A stretch of DNA of 35,740 nt from Acidobacteria bacterium RIFCSPLOWO2_12_FULL_67_14b (GCA_001768615.1 MELE01000131.1:1-35740), one strand, 5' to 3'; positions 8,276 through 16,124 are shown, counted from the stretch's first letter. A program made the numbers and translations. The notes: a model not told the origin generated them from the sequence alone.

Positions 8276-8426
8276 GCCGACTGAACAGGTTAAGGCGACG
8301 CGCGATGGGAAGTGCCGGAGGCGGACGATGTGGCGTGGTTCGCGGCGAGCGCTGGCAACGGCTCTCCTCCACTATCATGACCAAGTAACCGCTGGCGATT
8401 CTCGCGGGAGCAGTCTTGGAGGGGTC

Positions 8427-9644
8427 ATGCGTCATCAGCTCCTGGGCGTTGGGGTCATTCTCGGGCTGGCTATACTGGTCGCCCTCGCCGATGGACGGCA
8501 GCGCGTGCACGGCGCCACTGCAACCGAAGCGGCCGGCTCGCTCTCGATCGGGAGTGTTCCTGCCGGTGCCACGGTCTACGTGGACGGGCGGTTCATCGGG
8601 CAGACGCCAATCACGGTGTCCGATCTTCCAGCGGGCGACCATCGCGTGCGGCTGGTCAAGGCCGAGTACCTGGAGCACAGCCGGGTCGTCACCGTGGGCA
8701 GCAGGAAGACCGGCGTGCTGCAGGTGCGCCTGACCGCGCGTGCCGCGGAGAACGGTGGCGCGCAGGCCGCGGGCCTCAAGATCGTCGTCATCAAAGGTGA
8801 AGACGCCGTCAACATCATTCAGCAGAAGACGGCCGTGGCACCGGTGATCGAAGTGCGCGATCGGAACGGTCAGCCGGTCGCCGGAGCCGTCGTCAGGTTC
8901 GCGATCCAGGGCGGGCGGGCGACGTTCAATGGCGCCCGGACGATGACGGTGATCACCGACGTCGCGGGCCGCGCGGCCGTGAGCGGCCTCACGCCGACGG
9001 CGAGCGGCGCGGTGCAGATCAGCGCGTCGGCGGCGTTTCAGGGGCAGACGGCGGCGGTGACGATCGCGCAAACGAACGTCCTGACCGCGGCACAGGCGGC
9101 GAGCGCGGCCGGAGCCCCAGGAACGGGAGGCGGCGCGGGAGGGGGAGCCGCGTCCGGCGCAAGTGGTGGCTCGGTGGGCGGAGGCACGGTCGCTGCAGCC
9201 GGAAGTGGTGGCGTCGGGCTATCGGCCATGACGATTGGTCTGGTGGGCGCGGCCATCGGCGGCGGAGCGATCGCGGCCATGCAACTCGGCGGCGGTACAA
9301 GTCAAACGACTTTCGAGATCAGCTCACAATTCCCTCAGGAGTGCACGAACCTGAACAACGTGCGCGCTGGACAAACGATCATGTTTCAACAGGGTGTCGG
9401 GCGCTGGCCTACTCCAGCTGAAAAGGAAATGGCGCTGGCCGGGCATTACGCCGTCATCAGTCTCGACGATGTGCCGCTGAGTGTATTCTACGAGGGGACA
9501 ACCTTGCATGACCGCGGTGGCATGCCGGGCTATGGTGATCGCGCACGGGCACACTGGGTCGCCACCGCCGGCACTCATACGGTGACGGCCGTGTGGACAA
9601 AACAACCACAAGCCTCCAGTTGCACATTTACGATTTCACAATAG
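8427..9644 (+). CDS. PEGA-domain and Ig-like-domain surface protein
   Basis: A 405-residue envelope protein without recognisable catalytic residues. The start ATG 8427 is set by GGAGG 5 nt upstream and by a signal-type segment (MRHQLLGVGVILGLAILVALA). A PEGA domain follows (about 32-100; GSVPAGATVYVDGRFIGQTP). Next is an Ig-like domain of the invasin/Big type (about 130-215; VIEVRDRNGQPVAGAVVRF). A Gly/Ala/Ser-rich stretch (about 225-265) leads to a hydrophobic segment (LSAMTIGLVGAAIGGGAIAA). The last 110 residues look like a beta-sandwich with two cysteines (QECTNL and SSCTFTIS) that could form a disulfide. PEGA and Ig-like modules usually mediate binding at the cell surface. The gene is flanked by inverted GC-rich repeats, so it could have moved as a unit. 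Confidence 0.82.
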   Translation: MRHQLLGVGVILGLAILVALADGRQRVHGATATEAAGSLSIGSVPAGATVYVDGRFIGQTPITVSDLPAGDHRVRLVKAEYLEHSRVVTVGSRKTGVLQVRLTARAAENGGAQAAGLKIVVIKGEDAVNIIQQKTAVAPVIEVRDRNGQPVAGAVVRFAIQGGRATFNGARTMTVITDVAGRAAVSGLTPTASGAVQISASAAFQGQTAAVTIAQTNVLTAAQAASAAGAPGTGGGAGGGAASGASGGSVGGGTVAAAGSGGVGLSAMTIGLVGAAIGGGAIAAMQLGGGTSQTTFEISSQFPQECTNLNNVRAGQTIMFQQGVGRWPTPAEKEMALAGHYAVISLDDVPLSVFYEGTTLHDRGGMPGYGDRARAHWVATAGTHTVTAVWTKQPQASSCTFTISQ

Positions 9645-9860
9645 TGACGAAGAGCGTCTCCGCGCGCCTCGATTGTGTTCCGCTCGATGTGAACGGCCGG
9701 AATCACATCACGCCTTGACGTGCAGCCGCTAAACGACGTGTTCGGCTAACATCCCAATCGAGCCGACAAGAGATCTTCCCTCGATAAAGTAGACACTTCC
9801 GCCTAACAGCGAGGAGGTGTCCGATTCTGCTGCAAGAGTCGAGGCATTCCCACGAGCGGC

Positions 9861-9952
9861 GACTTGTCCGCCGACGTGTCCGCCGACGTGTCCGCCGACT
9901 TGTCCGCCGAAGCGCAGCAGCGCGAAGGCGGAAGCGCAGCAGCGCGAAGGCG
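9861..9952 (+). repeat. Nested tandem repeats, 12-bp x4 then 22-bp x2
   Basis: Four 12-bp units (GACTTGTCCGCC or GACGTGTCCGCC) occupy 9861-9908. Two identical 22-bp units beginning GAAGCGCAGCAGC occupy 9909-9952. The junction is the part shared with the inverted copy at 8131-8167. Short ORFs crossing it (for example 9817-10005) have repeat-driven composition and are not supported as genes. Confidence 0.8.
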
Positions 9953-10107
9953 GAAGCCGCGAGTCGACGAGGCCCCGAAGGGGCCGAGCCCAGGAGCGAG
10001 CGTAGCGAGCGACCCCTACGAGGCGCGGAGCGCCGAGCCCACGAGCCCCGAAGGGGCGAGTTCCAGGAGCGAGCGACTCCTACGCCGAGCGCAGCGAGGC
10101 GCCTGCG
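9953..10107 (+). repeat. GC-rich composite repeat, right copy; gene-free stretch before argF
   Basis: This is the remainder of the gap after the PEGA gene (9645-10107). It contains small hairpins such as GGCCCC-GAA-GGGGCC (9974-9988) and GCCCC-GAA-GGGGC (10044-10056). GAGGCGCGGAGCGCCGAGCCCACGAG-like sequence is similar to the minus strand of 8131-8275. The segment 9645-9860 is less GC-rich and shows no gene or clear signal. The repeat abuts the 3' end of argF. Confidence 0.6.
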
Positions 10108-11034
10108 TCAGGCGAGCATCTGGACAAGAAGTGCCTTTTGGGCATGGAGCCGATTTTCCGCCTGGTCGAACACCACCGAGATCGGTGATTCGATCACTTC
10201 GTCGGTGACTTCCTCGCCACGATGCGCAGGCAGGCAGTGCATGAACAGCGCGCCGGGCTTGGCGAGCGCCATCAGGTTCTCGTTCACCTGGTAGCGCTTG
10301 AAGGTCTTCGAGCGGTCGGTATACTCCACTTCCTGTCCCATCGACGTCCAGACGTCGGTGTAGACCGCGTCCGCATCGCGGACCGCCGCCTTCGGATCCG
10401 TGTACTCCGTCAGCCCCGCGCCCTTTTGCGACACCGCCGCCGCCTGGTCGACGACCTCGTCGGGCAGCTCGTAGCCCTTGGGCGTGGCCACGTGCACGGC
10501 CATCCCGAGCATCATCGCCACGTGCACGAGCGACGTGCAGACATTGTTGCCGTCGCCGACGAACGCGATGCGGCGGCCGTCGAACGACGGCCACTTCTCC
10601 GACAGCGTCTGCATGTCGGCCAGGGCCTGGCACGGGTGCTCTTCGTTGGTGAGCGCGTTGATGACATGCAGGTTCGGTGTGATCTCGGTGATGTGCTGGA
10701 GCCGCTCCTGCGCGAACGTGCGGATCACCACGGCGTCGACCCAGCGCTCGAGGTTGCGCGCCACGTCGTTGATCGGCTCCCGATCCGCGTGCATGACATC
10801 CGCCGGGATCTCGACGATGTCGCCGCCGAGCTCGCGGACGCCGATGGTGAAGGTCACCCGCGTGCGCAGCGACGGCTTCTCGAACAGCAGCCCGACGTGC
10901 TTGCCGTTGAGCGCCGCCGCCGTCGGCGCCTTCATCCCCTTGACACGCTGCCGCTTCAGCTTCGCCGCCAGCTCCAAGAGCTTTCCCAGACGATCGGGAT
11001 CCAGATCAAGAATTGAAAGGAAGTTCTGCACCAT
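10108..11034 (-). CDS. argF: Ornithine carbamoyltransferase
   Basis: Cytoplasmic enzyme joining carbamoyl phosphate and ornithine to give citrulline. The 308 residues show the carbamoyl-phosphate site FEKPSLRTR (51-59), the HPCQALAD motif, DVWTSMGQE (the SMG ornithine loop) and the active-site HCLPAHRGEE. The length is normal. The SMG and HCLP motifs favour true ornithine transcarbamylase over the acetyl- or succinyl-ornithine types, although FEKPSLRTR is the less common variant of FEKxSTRTR. It is the last gene of the leftward argC-B-D-A-J-F operon, 32 bp after argJ, with a direct repeat and palindrome remnant in the gap. Its 3' end abuts a GC-rich repeat. Confidence 0.95.
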   Translation of the reverse strand: MVQNFLSILDLDPDRLGKLLELAAKLKRQRVKGMKAPTAAALNGKHVGLLFEKPSLRTRVTFTIGVRELGGDIVEIPADVMHADREPINDVARNLERWVDAVVIRTFAQERLQHITEITPNLHVINALTNEEHPCQALADMQTLSEKWPSFDGRRIAFVGDGNNVCTSLVHVAMMLGMAVHVATPKGYELPDEVVDQAAAVSQKGAGLTEYTDPKAAVRDADAVYTDVWTSMGQEVEYTDRSKTFKRYQVNENLMALAKPGALFMHCLPAHRGEEVTDEVIESPISVVFDQAENRLHAQKALLVQMLA

Positions 11035-11040
11035 TCCTCA

Positions 11041-11080
11041 CCGTGGGGAACCTCCGTGGGGAACCTTTAGGTCCGATACT
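11041..11080 (+). repeat. Direct 13-mers plus decayed palindrome between argJ and argF
   Basis: CCGTGGGGAACCT occurs twice in tandem (11041-11053 and 11054-11066). The second copy runs into GGGAACC-TTTA-GGTCCG, a decayed version of the 9-4-9 palindromes elsewhere. The GTGGGG edge matches the boundary of the 57-bp element at 5195. On the minus strand the TTTA loop gives the TAA stop of argJ (11069-11067). Confidence 0.6.
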
Positions 11081-12278
11081 CCGCGTTGATCTTGACGTAC
11101 TCGGCGGATAGATCGCACGTCCACACCGTCGCGTGATGCGATCCGCCGGTGCCGAGGCCGACCTCGACCTGCAGGTCCTTGCCCATCAGGTAGTCCGCGG
11201 CCTGCGGCGCCCGCTCGTCGAACGGCCGCCCGTGCTCGAACAGCACCAGCGATCCGATCTGCACGCGCGCCTCGTCCAGCACGAACGCCGCTCCCGAGCG
11301 GCCCGCGGCGGCCACCAGCCGGCCCCAGTTCGGATCGCCGCCGTGGATCGCCGTCTTCACGAGCAGCGAGTTGGCGATGGCGCGCGCGGCCAGCCAGGCG
11401 TCGGCGTCGGTGGCCGCGCCGGTCACCGTGACCGCGATGAGCTTGGTCGCGCCTTCGCCGCCGCGCACGATGCCGAGCGCGAGCTCGTGCGCCACCGCGC
11501 GGAAGCCCTCGACGAGCGCCGGATACAGGCCTTCGTCGATCACCACGCCGCTTGCGCCGTTGGCCAGCGCGAACACGCAGTCGTTGGTCGACGGCTCGCC
11601 GTCCACGGTGATCGCGTTGAACGTGAAGCGCGATGCCTCGGTCAGCGCCCGCGACAGCGTCACCTGATCCACGGCCGCGTCGGTCGTCAGGTAGCCGAGC
11701 ATGGTGGCCATGCGCGGCTCGATCATGCCCGAGCCCTTGGCCATGCCGCCGACGCGGAACGTCCCGACGTCGGTCGTGACCTCGACGGCATGCTCCTTCG
11801 GAAACGGATCGGTGGTCATGATGGCCCGCGCGGCCGCCGCGCCGCCGTCGCGCGCCAGCGCGGCGACGGCCTGGGGAATGCCCGCGCGCAGGCAATCCAT
11901 CTTCAGGTTGACGCCGATCACGCCGGTCGAGGCGATCAGCGTCTGGTCAAGCGCGCAGCCGACGGCCGCCGCCGTCAGTTGCGCCATCTCGCGCGCGTCC
12001 GCCATGCCCTGCGGGCCGGTGCAGGCGTTGGCGCAGCCGCTGTTGGTCACGACGGCCCGCGCCCGCCCGCCGCTCGACGCCAGGTGCTCTTCACACACCA
12101 CCAGCGGCGCCGCCTTGGCCAGGTTCAACGTGAACACGCCCGCGGCACTCGCCGGCGCGTCGCTGACGAGCAGCGACAGGTCGGGCTTGCCGCTGGCCTT
12201 GATGCCGCAGTGCAGACCGCTGGCGCGAAACCCCGCGGGGGCCGTCACCCCGCCCGCGATCGCGGCGATCTTAGCCAT
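11067..12278 (-). CDS. argJ: Glutamate N-acetyltransferase (ArgJ)
   Basis: Transfers acetyl from N-acetylornithine to glutamate (and in bifunctional forms also uses acetyl-CoA), recycling the acetyl group of the pathway. The start ATG 12278 gives 403 residues, the usual size; the longer in-frame extension upstream is argA sequence in another frame. The self-cleavage site is visible as GSGMIEPRMATMLGYL, with Thr192 as the nucleophile that starts the beta chain. Other family landmarks are TNSGCANACTG, the SRFTFNAITVDGE stretch and HGGDPNWGR. The ATG overlaps the last 8 bp of argA, indicating translational coupling. Its stop codon lies in a repeat element. Confidence 0.95.
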   Translation of the reverse strand: MAKIAAIAGGVTAPAGFRASGLHCGIKASGKPDLSLLVSDAPASAAGVFTLNLAKAAPLVVCEEHLASSGGRARAVVTNSGCANACTGPQGMADAREMAQLTAAAVGCALDQTLIASTGVIGVNLKMDCLRAGIPQAVAALARDGGAAAARAIMTTDPFPKEHAVEVTTDVGTFRVGGMAKGSGMIEPRMATMLGYLTTDAAVDQVTLSRALTEASRFTFNAITVDGEPSTNDCVFALANGASGVVIDEGLYPALVEGFRAVAHELALGIVRGGEGATKLIAVTVTGAATDADAWLAARAIANSLLVKTAIHGGDPNWGRLVAAAGRSGAAFVLDEARVQIGSLVLFEHGRPFDERAPQAADYLMGKDLQVEVGLGTGGSHHATVWTCDLSAEYVKINAEYRT

Positions 12279-12945
12279 GACCCACGGAGGCTGCTGAGCC
12301 CGGTGCCCGGAGCCCGGAGCCCGCGGAAGTTCCCACGAACGTCCGCAACTCGAGCACGACCGCGTACTGGCCGCAGTTGCGGAACAGCGGGCACGAGTGG
12401 CAATCGTGCGCGATCTTCTCCGGCATCCACGTGTGCGGCACGATCGAGAAACCCAGCCGCACGAAGAACATCGGGTCGTGCGCGAAGGCGCACAGGCGGG
12501 TGAAGCCTTCCCGGCGCGCGCGCCGGCCCAGCTCGTCGAGCATCTGCATGCCCAGGCCCTTGCGGCGCGCCTCGCGACCGACGACGAGCGAGCGGACTTC
12601 GGCGACCGACCCCGACAGCGGCGCCAGCTCGGCGCAGCCGACAATGCGGTCGCCGTTCGACGACGACAAACCTAAAGGTTTGTCGCCACCCACGACGGCG
12701 ACGACGAAGCGCGGCGCATGCACCGTCAGCTCGTCGAGCGTGCGCGGCAGCAGGCGGCCTTCTTCGAGATGCGACGCGACCAGCGCGTGCAGCTGCGGCG
12801 CATCCGCCGCCACTGCCGCGCGCAGGGTCACGGCCGGCGCGGCCGGCTTCAGACGACGGGAGCCCGGGGCCCGGAGCCCCGAGCCCGGAGCCCGGAGCCG
12901 GCGTCCTTTCCCCGGCCCGTTGTCGACAACAACCCGCATGGTCAC
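12271..12945 (-). CDS. argA: GNAT-type N-acetylglutamate synthase (short ArgA)
   Basis: Probable first enzyme of arginine synthesis, acetylating glutamate with acetyl-CoA. The GNAT core spans about residues 40-185, with VRSLVVGREARRKGLGMQ (acetyl-CoA loop RRKGLG). It ends with the Cys motif HDCHSCPLFRNCGQYA, which I associate with short ArgA proteins lacking the kinase-like domain. The start is GTG 12945 (GTGA overlap with argD) or ATG 12939. Both ends are unusual. Residues about 16-29 and the C-terminal tail (SGLRAPGS) are encoded by AGCCCGG heptamer arrays. Residues near LGLSSSNGD are encoded around a 9-4-9 palindrome. The ends are probably disordered extensions gained from repeats. Context inside the arg operon supports the call. 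Confidence 0.85.
   Translation of the reverse strand: MTMRVVVDNGPGKGRRLRAPGSGLRAPGSRRLKPAAPAVTLRAAVAADAPQLHALVASHLEEGRLLPRTLDELTVHAPRFVVAVVGGDKPLGLSSSNGDRIVGCAELAPLSGSVAEVRSLVVGREARRKGLGMQMLDELGRRARREGFTRLCAFAHDPMFFVRLGFSIVPHTWMPEKIAHDCHSCPLFRNCGQYAVVLELRTFVGTSAGSGLRAPGSAASVGHG
12297..12324 (+). repeat. Heptamer array AGCCCGG x4 in the 3' end of argA
   Basis: Units on the plus strand are AGCCCGG, TGCCCGG, AGCCCGG and AGCCCGC with an exact 7-bp period. They encode part of the ArgA C-terminal tail. Confidence 0.8.
12664..12685 (+). repeat. 9-4-9 palindrome inside argA
   Basis: CGACAAACC (12664-12672) and GGTTTGTCG (12677-12685) are perfectly complementary around TAAA. It lies within the argA reading frame. 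The architecture matches the palindromes at 5199 and 5840. Confidence 0.75.
12861..12902 (+). repeat. Heptamer array AGCCCGG x6 in the 5' end of argA
   Basis: Six units of exactly 7 bp: AGCCCGG, GGCCCGG, AGCCCCG, AGCCCGG, AGCCCGG and AGCCGGC. It has the same unit and orientation as the array at 12297, so the acetyltransferase core is bracketed by two direct copies. Confidence 0.85.
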
Positions 12946-14168
12946 GCTTTCACCTCGACACCCGACCCGGGGGCCGGCACACTTGCCAGCGCCCGGTCGA
13001 GAATCCCGATCGCTTCGTCAATCTCCGCAACCGACACCGTCAGCGGCGGCAGCATCCTGATCACGCGCTCCGCCGTTCGATTCACCAGCAGCCCGGCCTT
13101 GAGCGCCGCATCGATCGCGGGCTGCGCATCAACCGCCAGCTCGAGACCGCGCATCAGGCCGGCGCCTCTCACCGAGCGCACCACGGGGTGCTTCTTCTGC
13201 AGGTCGAGCAGCCGCCGCTCGAACACCGGGCCGACCGCCTTCACGTTGGCCGCGATCGGACCGCTCAGCTGATCGAGCACGTAGATCGCCGCGCGCGTGG
13301 AGAGCAGGTTGCCGCCGTACGTCGTGCCGTGGTCGCCGGGGAAGATCTCTTTCGCGACGTGCTCGGCCACCAGCGCGGCGCCGATCGGAATACCCGAGCC
13401 GATCGCCTTGCCGATGGTGACGAGGTCCGGCGTCCAGCCGAGCCCCTGGAACTCGAACGTCCGGCCCGTGCGGCCGAGGCCGCATTGAATCTCGTCGGCG
13501 ATCAGCAGCGTGCCCGTCTGCCTGGTCACGCGCGCGATCGCCGCGGCAAACGCCGGCGGCAGGGGCCGCACGCCGCCCTCGCCCTGGATCGGCTCCGCGA
13601 TGATCGCCGCCGTCGATTCGGTCACCGCCGCCTCGAGCCCCGCCACATCGTCGGGCGACACGAAGGTCACGCCCGGCACGAGCGGCTCGAACGGCTCGCG
13701 GTAGTGCGCGTTGGCGGTCACCGACAGCGCGCCCATCGTCCGGCCCGAGAAGCCGTGCTCGAGGGCGACGTAGCCCGTGCGGTGCTTCACGCCCTTCGAA
13801 TACCAGTAGCGGCGCGCGAACTTGAGGCACGCCTCCACGGCTTCGGTGCCGCTGTTGCAGAAGAACGAGCGCTGCAGCCCAGACAGCGACGCGAGCTTCG
13901 CGGCGAGCTGGCCCTGCAGCGGGTGGTAGTACAGGTTCGACGTGTGAATCAACGTCTTCGCCTGATCGGCCACCACCGCCGCGAGTCCCGCGTGCGCGTG
14001 GCCCAGCACCACCACGCCGATGCCCGAGATGAAGTCGAGGTAGCCGCGGCCGCTCTCGTCGAACAGCCGGGTGCCCTCGCCGCGGACGAAGACCACGGGC
14101 AGTCGCTTGTAGGTCTGAAGCACGTGCTGTGCTTCGAGCGCGGTCACGGTCTGTGCGTTCGTACTCAT
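12942..14168 (-). CDS. argD: Acetylornithine aminotransferase
   Basis: PLP-dependent class-III aminotransferase converting N-acetylglutamate semialdehyde to N-acetylornithine with glutamate as donor. The 408 residues include NSGTEAVEACLKFAR (phosphate binding), the FSGRTMGALS segment, IADEIQCGLGRTG with the PLP-ring Asp, and Lys254 in TIGKAIGSGIP as the Schiff-base lysine. The HGTTYGGNLLSTRAA stretch is typical of ArgD. The length is normal. It lies 2 bp after argB and overlaps argA by 4 bp (GTGA), so it is an internal gene of the argC operon. Enzymes of this family can also serve lysine synthesis (DapC activity), which cannot be excluded here. Confidence 0.95.
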   Translation of the reverse strand: MSTNAQTVTALEAQHVLQTYKRLPVVFVRGEGTRLFDESGRGYLDFISGIGVVVLGHAHAGLAAVVADQAKTLIHTSNLYYHPLQGQLAAKLASLSGLQRSFFCNSGTEAVEACLKFARRYWYSKGVKHRTGYVALEHGFSGRTMGALSVTANAHYREPFEPLVPGVTFVSPDDVAGLEAAVTESTAAIIAEPIQGEGGVRPLPPAFAAAIARVTRQTGTLLIADEIQCGLGRTGRTFEFQGLGWTPDLVTIGKAIGSGIPIGAALVAEHVAKEIFPGDHGTTYGGNLLSTRAAIYVLDQLSGPIAANVKAVGPVFERRLLDLQKKHPVVRSVRGAGLMRGLELAVDAQPAIDAALKAGLLVNRTAERVIRMLPPLTVSVAEIDEAIGILDRALASVPAPGSGVEVKA

Positions 14169-14170
14169 CG

Positions 14171-14977
14171 TCAGCTAACCACCTTCGACGTGGCGCTGGT
14201 CTTCTCCAATGCCACGGCCTTCGCAATCCGGCGGGCGTCACGCCCGTCGATGATCACCACGCTGCGGGCGCCCTTGAGCGCGGCCTGGCAGGCGTTGAGC
14301 TTCGCCACCATCCCGGCATTCGCGGTGCCCGAGTTCACGAGCTTCGCGATGTGCGTCCGGTTCAGCCGCGGAATGGTTTGCCCGCGCTTGTCGAGCACGC
14401 CCGCCGTGGCGCCGGCAATCACCAGACGCTTGGCCTTCACCCGCGCGGCCAGGCTGCCGGCCAGGGTGTCGGCGTTGACATTGAACAGCTGGCCGTCCTT
14501 CGACGCGCTGATGCACGCGATCACCGGCACGTAGCCGGCCTTGCACAACGTCGCCAGCAACTCGGGCGCCGGAGCCTTGGCCGGCGTGCCGACCATGCCC
14601 AGGTCCACCGTGTGGCCGCTGGTGGCCTTGTGCAGCGCCGCCTTCTTCACCGGCGCGACCCCGGCGTCCGCGCCCGACAACCCGACGGCCCGGCCGCCGG
14701 CGCCGTTGATCGCCGCGACCAACCGCGTGTTGATCGATCCGGCGAGCACCGAGACGACGATCTCGAGCGTTTCCGGGTCGGTCACCCGCAAGCCGTCGAC
14801 CTGCCGCTTCGGGATGCCCACCTGCGCGAGCGCCGCATCGATTTCGCGGCCGCCGCCGTGCACGACGATGAGCGGGCGCTTCTTCGCCGCTCGCGTGATC
14901 ACCTTGCCGATGGCCGCCAGGCGATCGGGGCTTTCGATCAGCTCCCCGCCGACTTTCAACACGACCGGACGCTTCAC
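14171..14977 (-). CDS. argB: Acetylglutamate kinase
   Basis: Phosphorylates N-acetylglutamate using ATP, the second step of the pathway. The 268 residues follow the amino-acid-kinase fold: VLKVGGELI at the N-terminus, LIVVHGGGREID (glycine-rich loop), VDGLRVTDPETLEIV (substrate site) and FNVNADTLAGSLA near the C-terminal lobe. The protein begins directly with the first kinase strand and lacks the N-terminal helix found in arginine-inhibited hexameric forms. Feedback control by arginine may therefore act elsewhere (inference). The start overlaps argC by 4 bp (ATGA) and the end is 2 bp from argD, typical of a tightly coupled operon. Confidence 0.95.
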   Translation of the reverse strand: MKRPVVLKVGGELIESPDRLAAIGKVITRAAKKRPLIVVHGGGREIDAALAQVGIPKRQVDGLRVTDPETLEIVVSVLAGSINTRLVAAINGAGGRAVGLSGADAGVAPVKKAALHKATSGHTVDLGMVGTPAKAPAPELLATLCKAGYVPVIACISASKDGQLFNVNADTLAGSLAARVKAKRLVIAGATAGVLDKRGQTIPRLNRTHIAKLVNSGTANAGMVAKLNACQAALKGARSVVIIDGRDARRIAKAVALEKTSATSKVVS

Positions 14978-16017
14978 AGCAGGCCTGCCTTTTGATCCAG
15001 CCCGAACATCACGTTGAAATTCTGGATCGCCTGTCCGGCGGCGCCCTTCACCAGGTTGTCGATCACGCTCACCACGAACACGCGGCTGCCGGCCTCGTCG
15101 ACCTTCCAGCCGATGTCGCAGAAGTTCGTGTGCGCCACGTGCTTGATCTCGGGCAGCAGGTCGCCGGTGAGCCGCACAAACGGCGCGTGCGCGTAGTCGC
15201 GCTCGAACGCCGCCGTCACCGCGGCGGCCGGCGTCCCGGGCACGAGGCGCGCGTACAGGCTCGCGAGAATCCCGCGGTCGAGCGGCACCAGGTGCGGCAC
15301 GAAGGTCACGCCCCGGCCGAGCGCCTGTTCCATCTCCGGCGTGTGGCGGTGACCGAACGGGTTGTACGCCGCCACGCTGCCGTGGTTCTCCGAGAAGTGC
15401 GTGCGCTCGGTCGGCGCCTTGCCGGCGCCGGAGATGCCCGACTTGGCGTCGATCACGATATCGGCGCCAGGCTGCAGCAGGCCGGCGCGCTGCAAGGGCA
15501 GCAGGCCCAGCAGCGACGCGGTCGGGTAGCAGCCCGGGTTCGACAGCAGCCGCGCCGGGCGGATCGCCTCGAGCTCGAACTCGGTGAGACCGTAAGCCAC
15601 GCCGGCCGGGAGCGCTTTCGTGGCCGGGTACCAGCGCGCGCGGGCAGCCTCGTCTCGCAGCCGGAATGCGCCCGACAGATCGATCACGCGAAGGCCCGCG
15701 TCGAGCAGCACGGGCGCGATCTCCGCCGAGGCGGCTTCCGGCAGTCCGAGGAACACGGCGTCGGCCTTGCCGACCAGCGCGGCCGGATCGAGCGGCACGA
15801 CCGTGCCGTCCCAGATGCGCGCGAGCGCCGGCAGCGAGCGCGGCGTGCTGGTGGCCTGCGAACCGGTGGCGGCCGTGATGGTGGCGTGCGGATGGCGCGA
15901 GAGCAGGCGGATCAGTTCCTGGCCCGCAAAGCCGGTGGCGCCGGCCACGGCCACGCGGATGAGCCGGTGCCGGCCCCGCTGGTCCCCTTCCGTTTCGGTC
16001 ACGACCTGTGTATCCAT
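14974..16017 (-). CDS. argC: N-acetyl-gamma-glutamyl-phosphate reductase
   Basis: NADPH-dependent reduction of N-acetylglutamyl phosphate to the semialdehyde. The Rossmann motif VAVAGATGFAGQELI starts near residue 22. The catalytic Cys163 lies in LLSNPGCYPTAS, and the family His lies in GHRHTPEMEQ. The 347 residues are normal for the long type-1 enzyme. A polar 20-residue N-terminal extension (MDTQVVTETEGDQRGRHRL) precedes the fold and follows from the ATG at 16017, the only ATG consistent with the promoter. As the first gene of the leftward arginine operon it is expressed from a strong promoter whose -10 is covered by an ARG-box-like site. Confidence 0.95.
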   Translation of the reverse strand: MDTQVVTETEGDQRGRHRLIRVAVAGATGFAGQELIRLLSRHPHATITAATGSQATSTPRSLPALARIWDGTVVPLDPAALVGKADAVFLGLPEAASAEIAPVLLDAGLRVIDLSGAFRLRDEAARARWYPATKALPAGVAYGLTEFELEAIRPARLLSNPGCYPTASLLGLLPLQRAGLLQPGADIVIDAKSGISGAGKAPTERTHFSENHGSVAAYNPFGHRHTPEMEQALGRGVTFVPHLVPLDRGILASLYARLVPGTPAAAVTAAFERDYAHAPFVRLTGDLLPEIKHVAHTNFCDIGWKVDEAGSRVFVVSVIDNLVKGAAGQAIQNFNVMFGLDQKAGLL

Positions 16018-16028
16018 ATGCGCCAGAA

Positions 16029-16042
16029 AGAATACTTATACA
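16029..16042 (-). promoter_or_regulatory. ARG-box-like operator at the argC promoter
   Basis: AGAATACTTATACA overlaps the argC -10 hexamer. It is the near mirror image of the site at 16096-16109, and the pair is flanked outside by TATGCG (16017-16022) and CGCATA (16116-16121). The A/T-rich half-site GAAT...TATaCA resembles the E. coli ARG box half TGAAT. ArgR is encoded next door. Confidence 0.65.
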
Positions 16043-16064
16043 TGATTGATTTCCCTGATGTCAA
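16035..16064 (-). promoter_or_regulatory. Promoter of the argCBDAJF operon
   Basis: On the minus strand a perfect TTGACA (16064-16059) is followed after 18 bp by TATAAG (16040-16035). The predicted start lies near 16028, about 11 nt before the argC ATG. Confidence 0.75.
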
Positions 16065-16095
16065 TGCCATTTGCGCATATTCGGCCCCAATCTTG

Positions 16096-16109
16096 TGTAT
16101 ACTGATTCA
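16096..16109 (+). promoter_or_regulatory. ARG-box-like operator and -10 region of argRGH
   Basis: TGTATACTGATTCA reads as TGAATCAGTATACA on the other strand, matching the argC-side box at most positions. TATACT (16098-16103) inside it is a good -10 for argR, 21 nt before its ATG. The best -35 candidate (TTGCGC, 16071) is too far at 21 bp, so this promoter may be weak or activator-dependent. Confidence 0.6.
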
Positions 16110-16124
16110 CTTGGACGCATAAAT

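Noticed and set aside
9817-10208. Short ORFs across the repeat region (9817-10005 and 9864-10208)
   Set aside because: Their translations are products of 12-bp and 22-bp repeats, with no ribosome site and no similarity to a protein family.
10108-11034. N-acetyl- or N-succinylornithine carbamoyltransferase
   Set aside because: FEKPSLRTR hinted at it, but the SMG loop and HCLPAHRGEE match ornithine carbamoyltransferase, and argJ is present to release ornithine.
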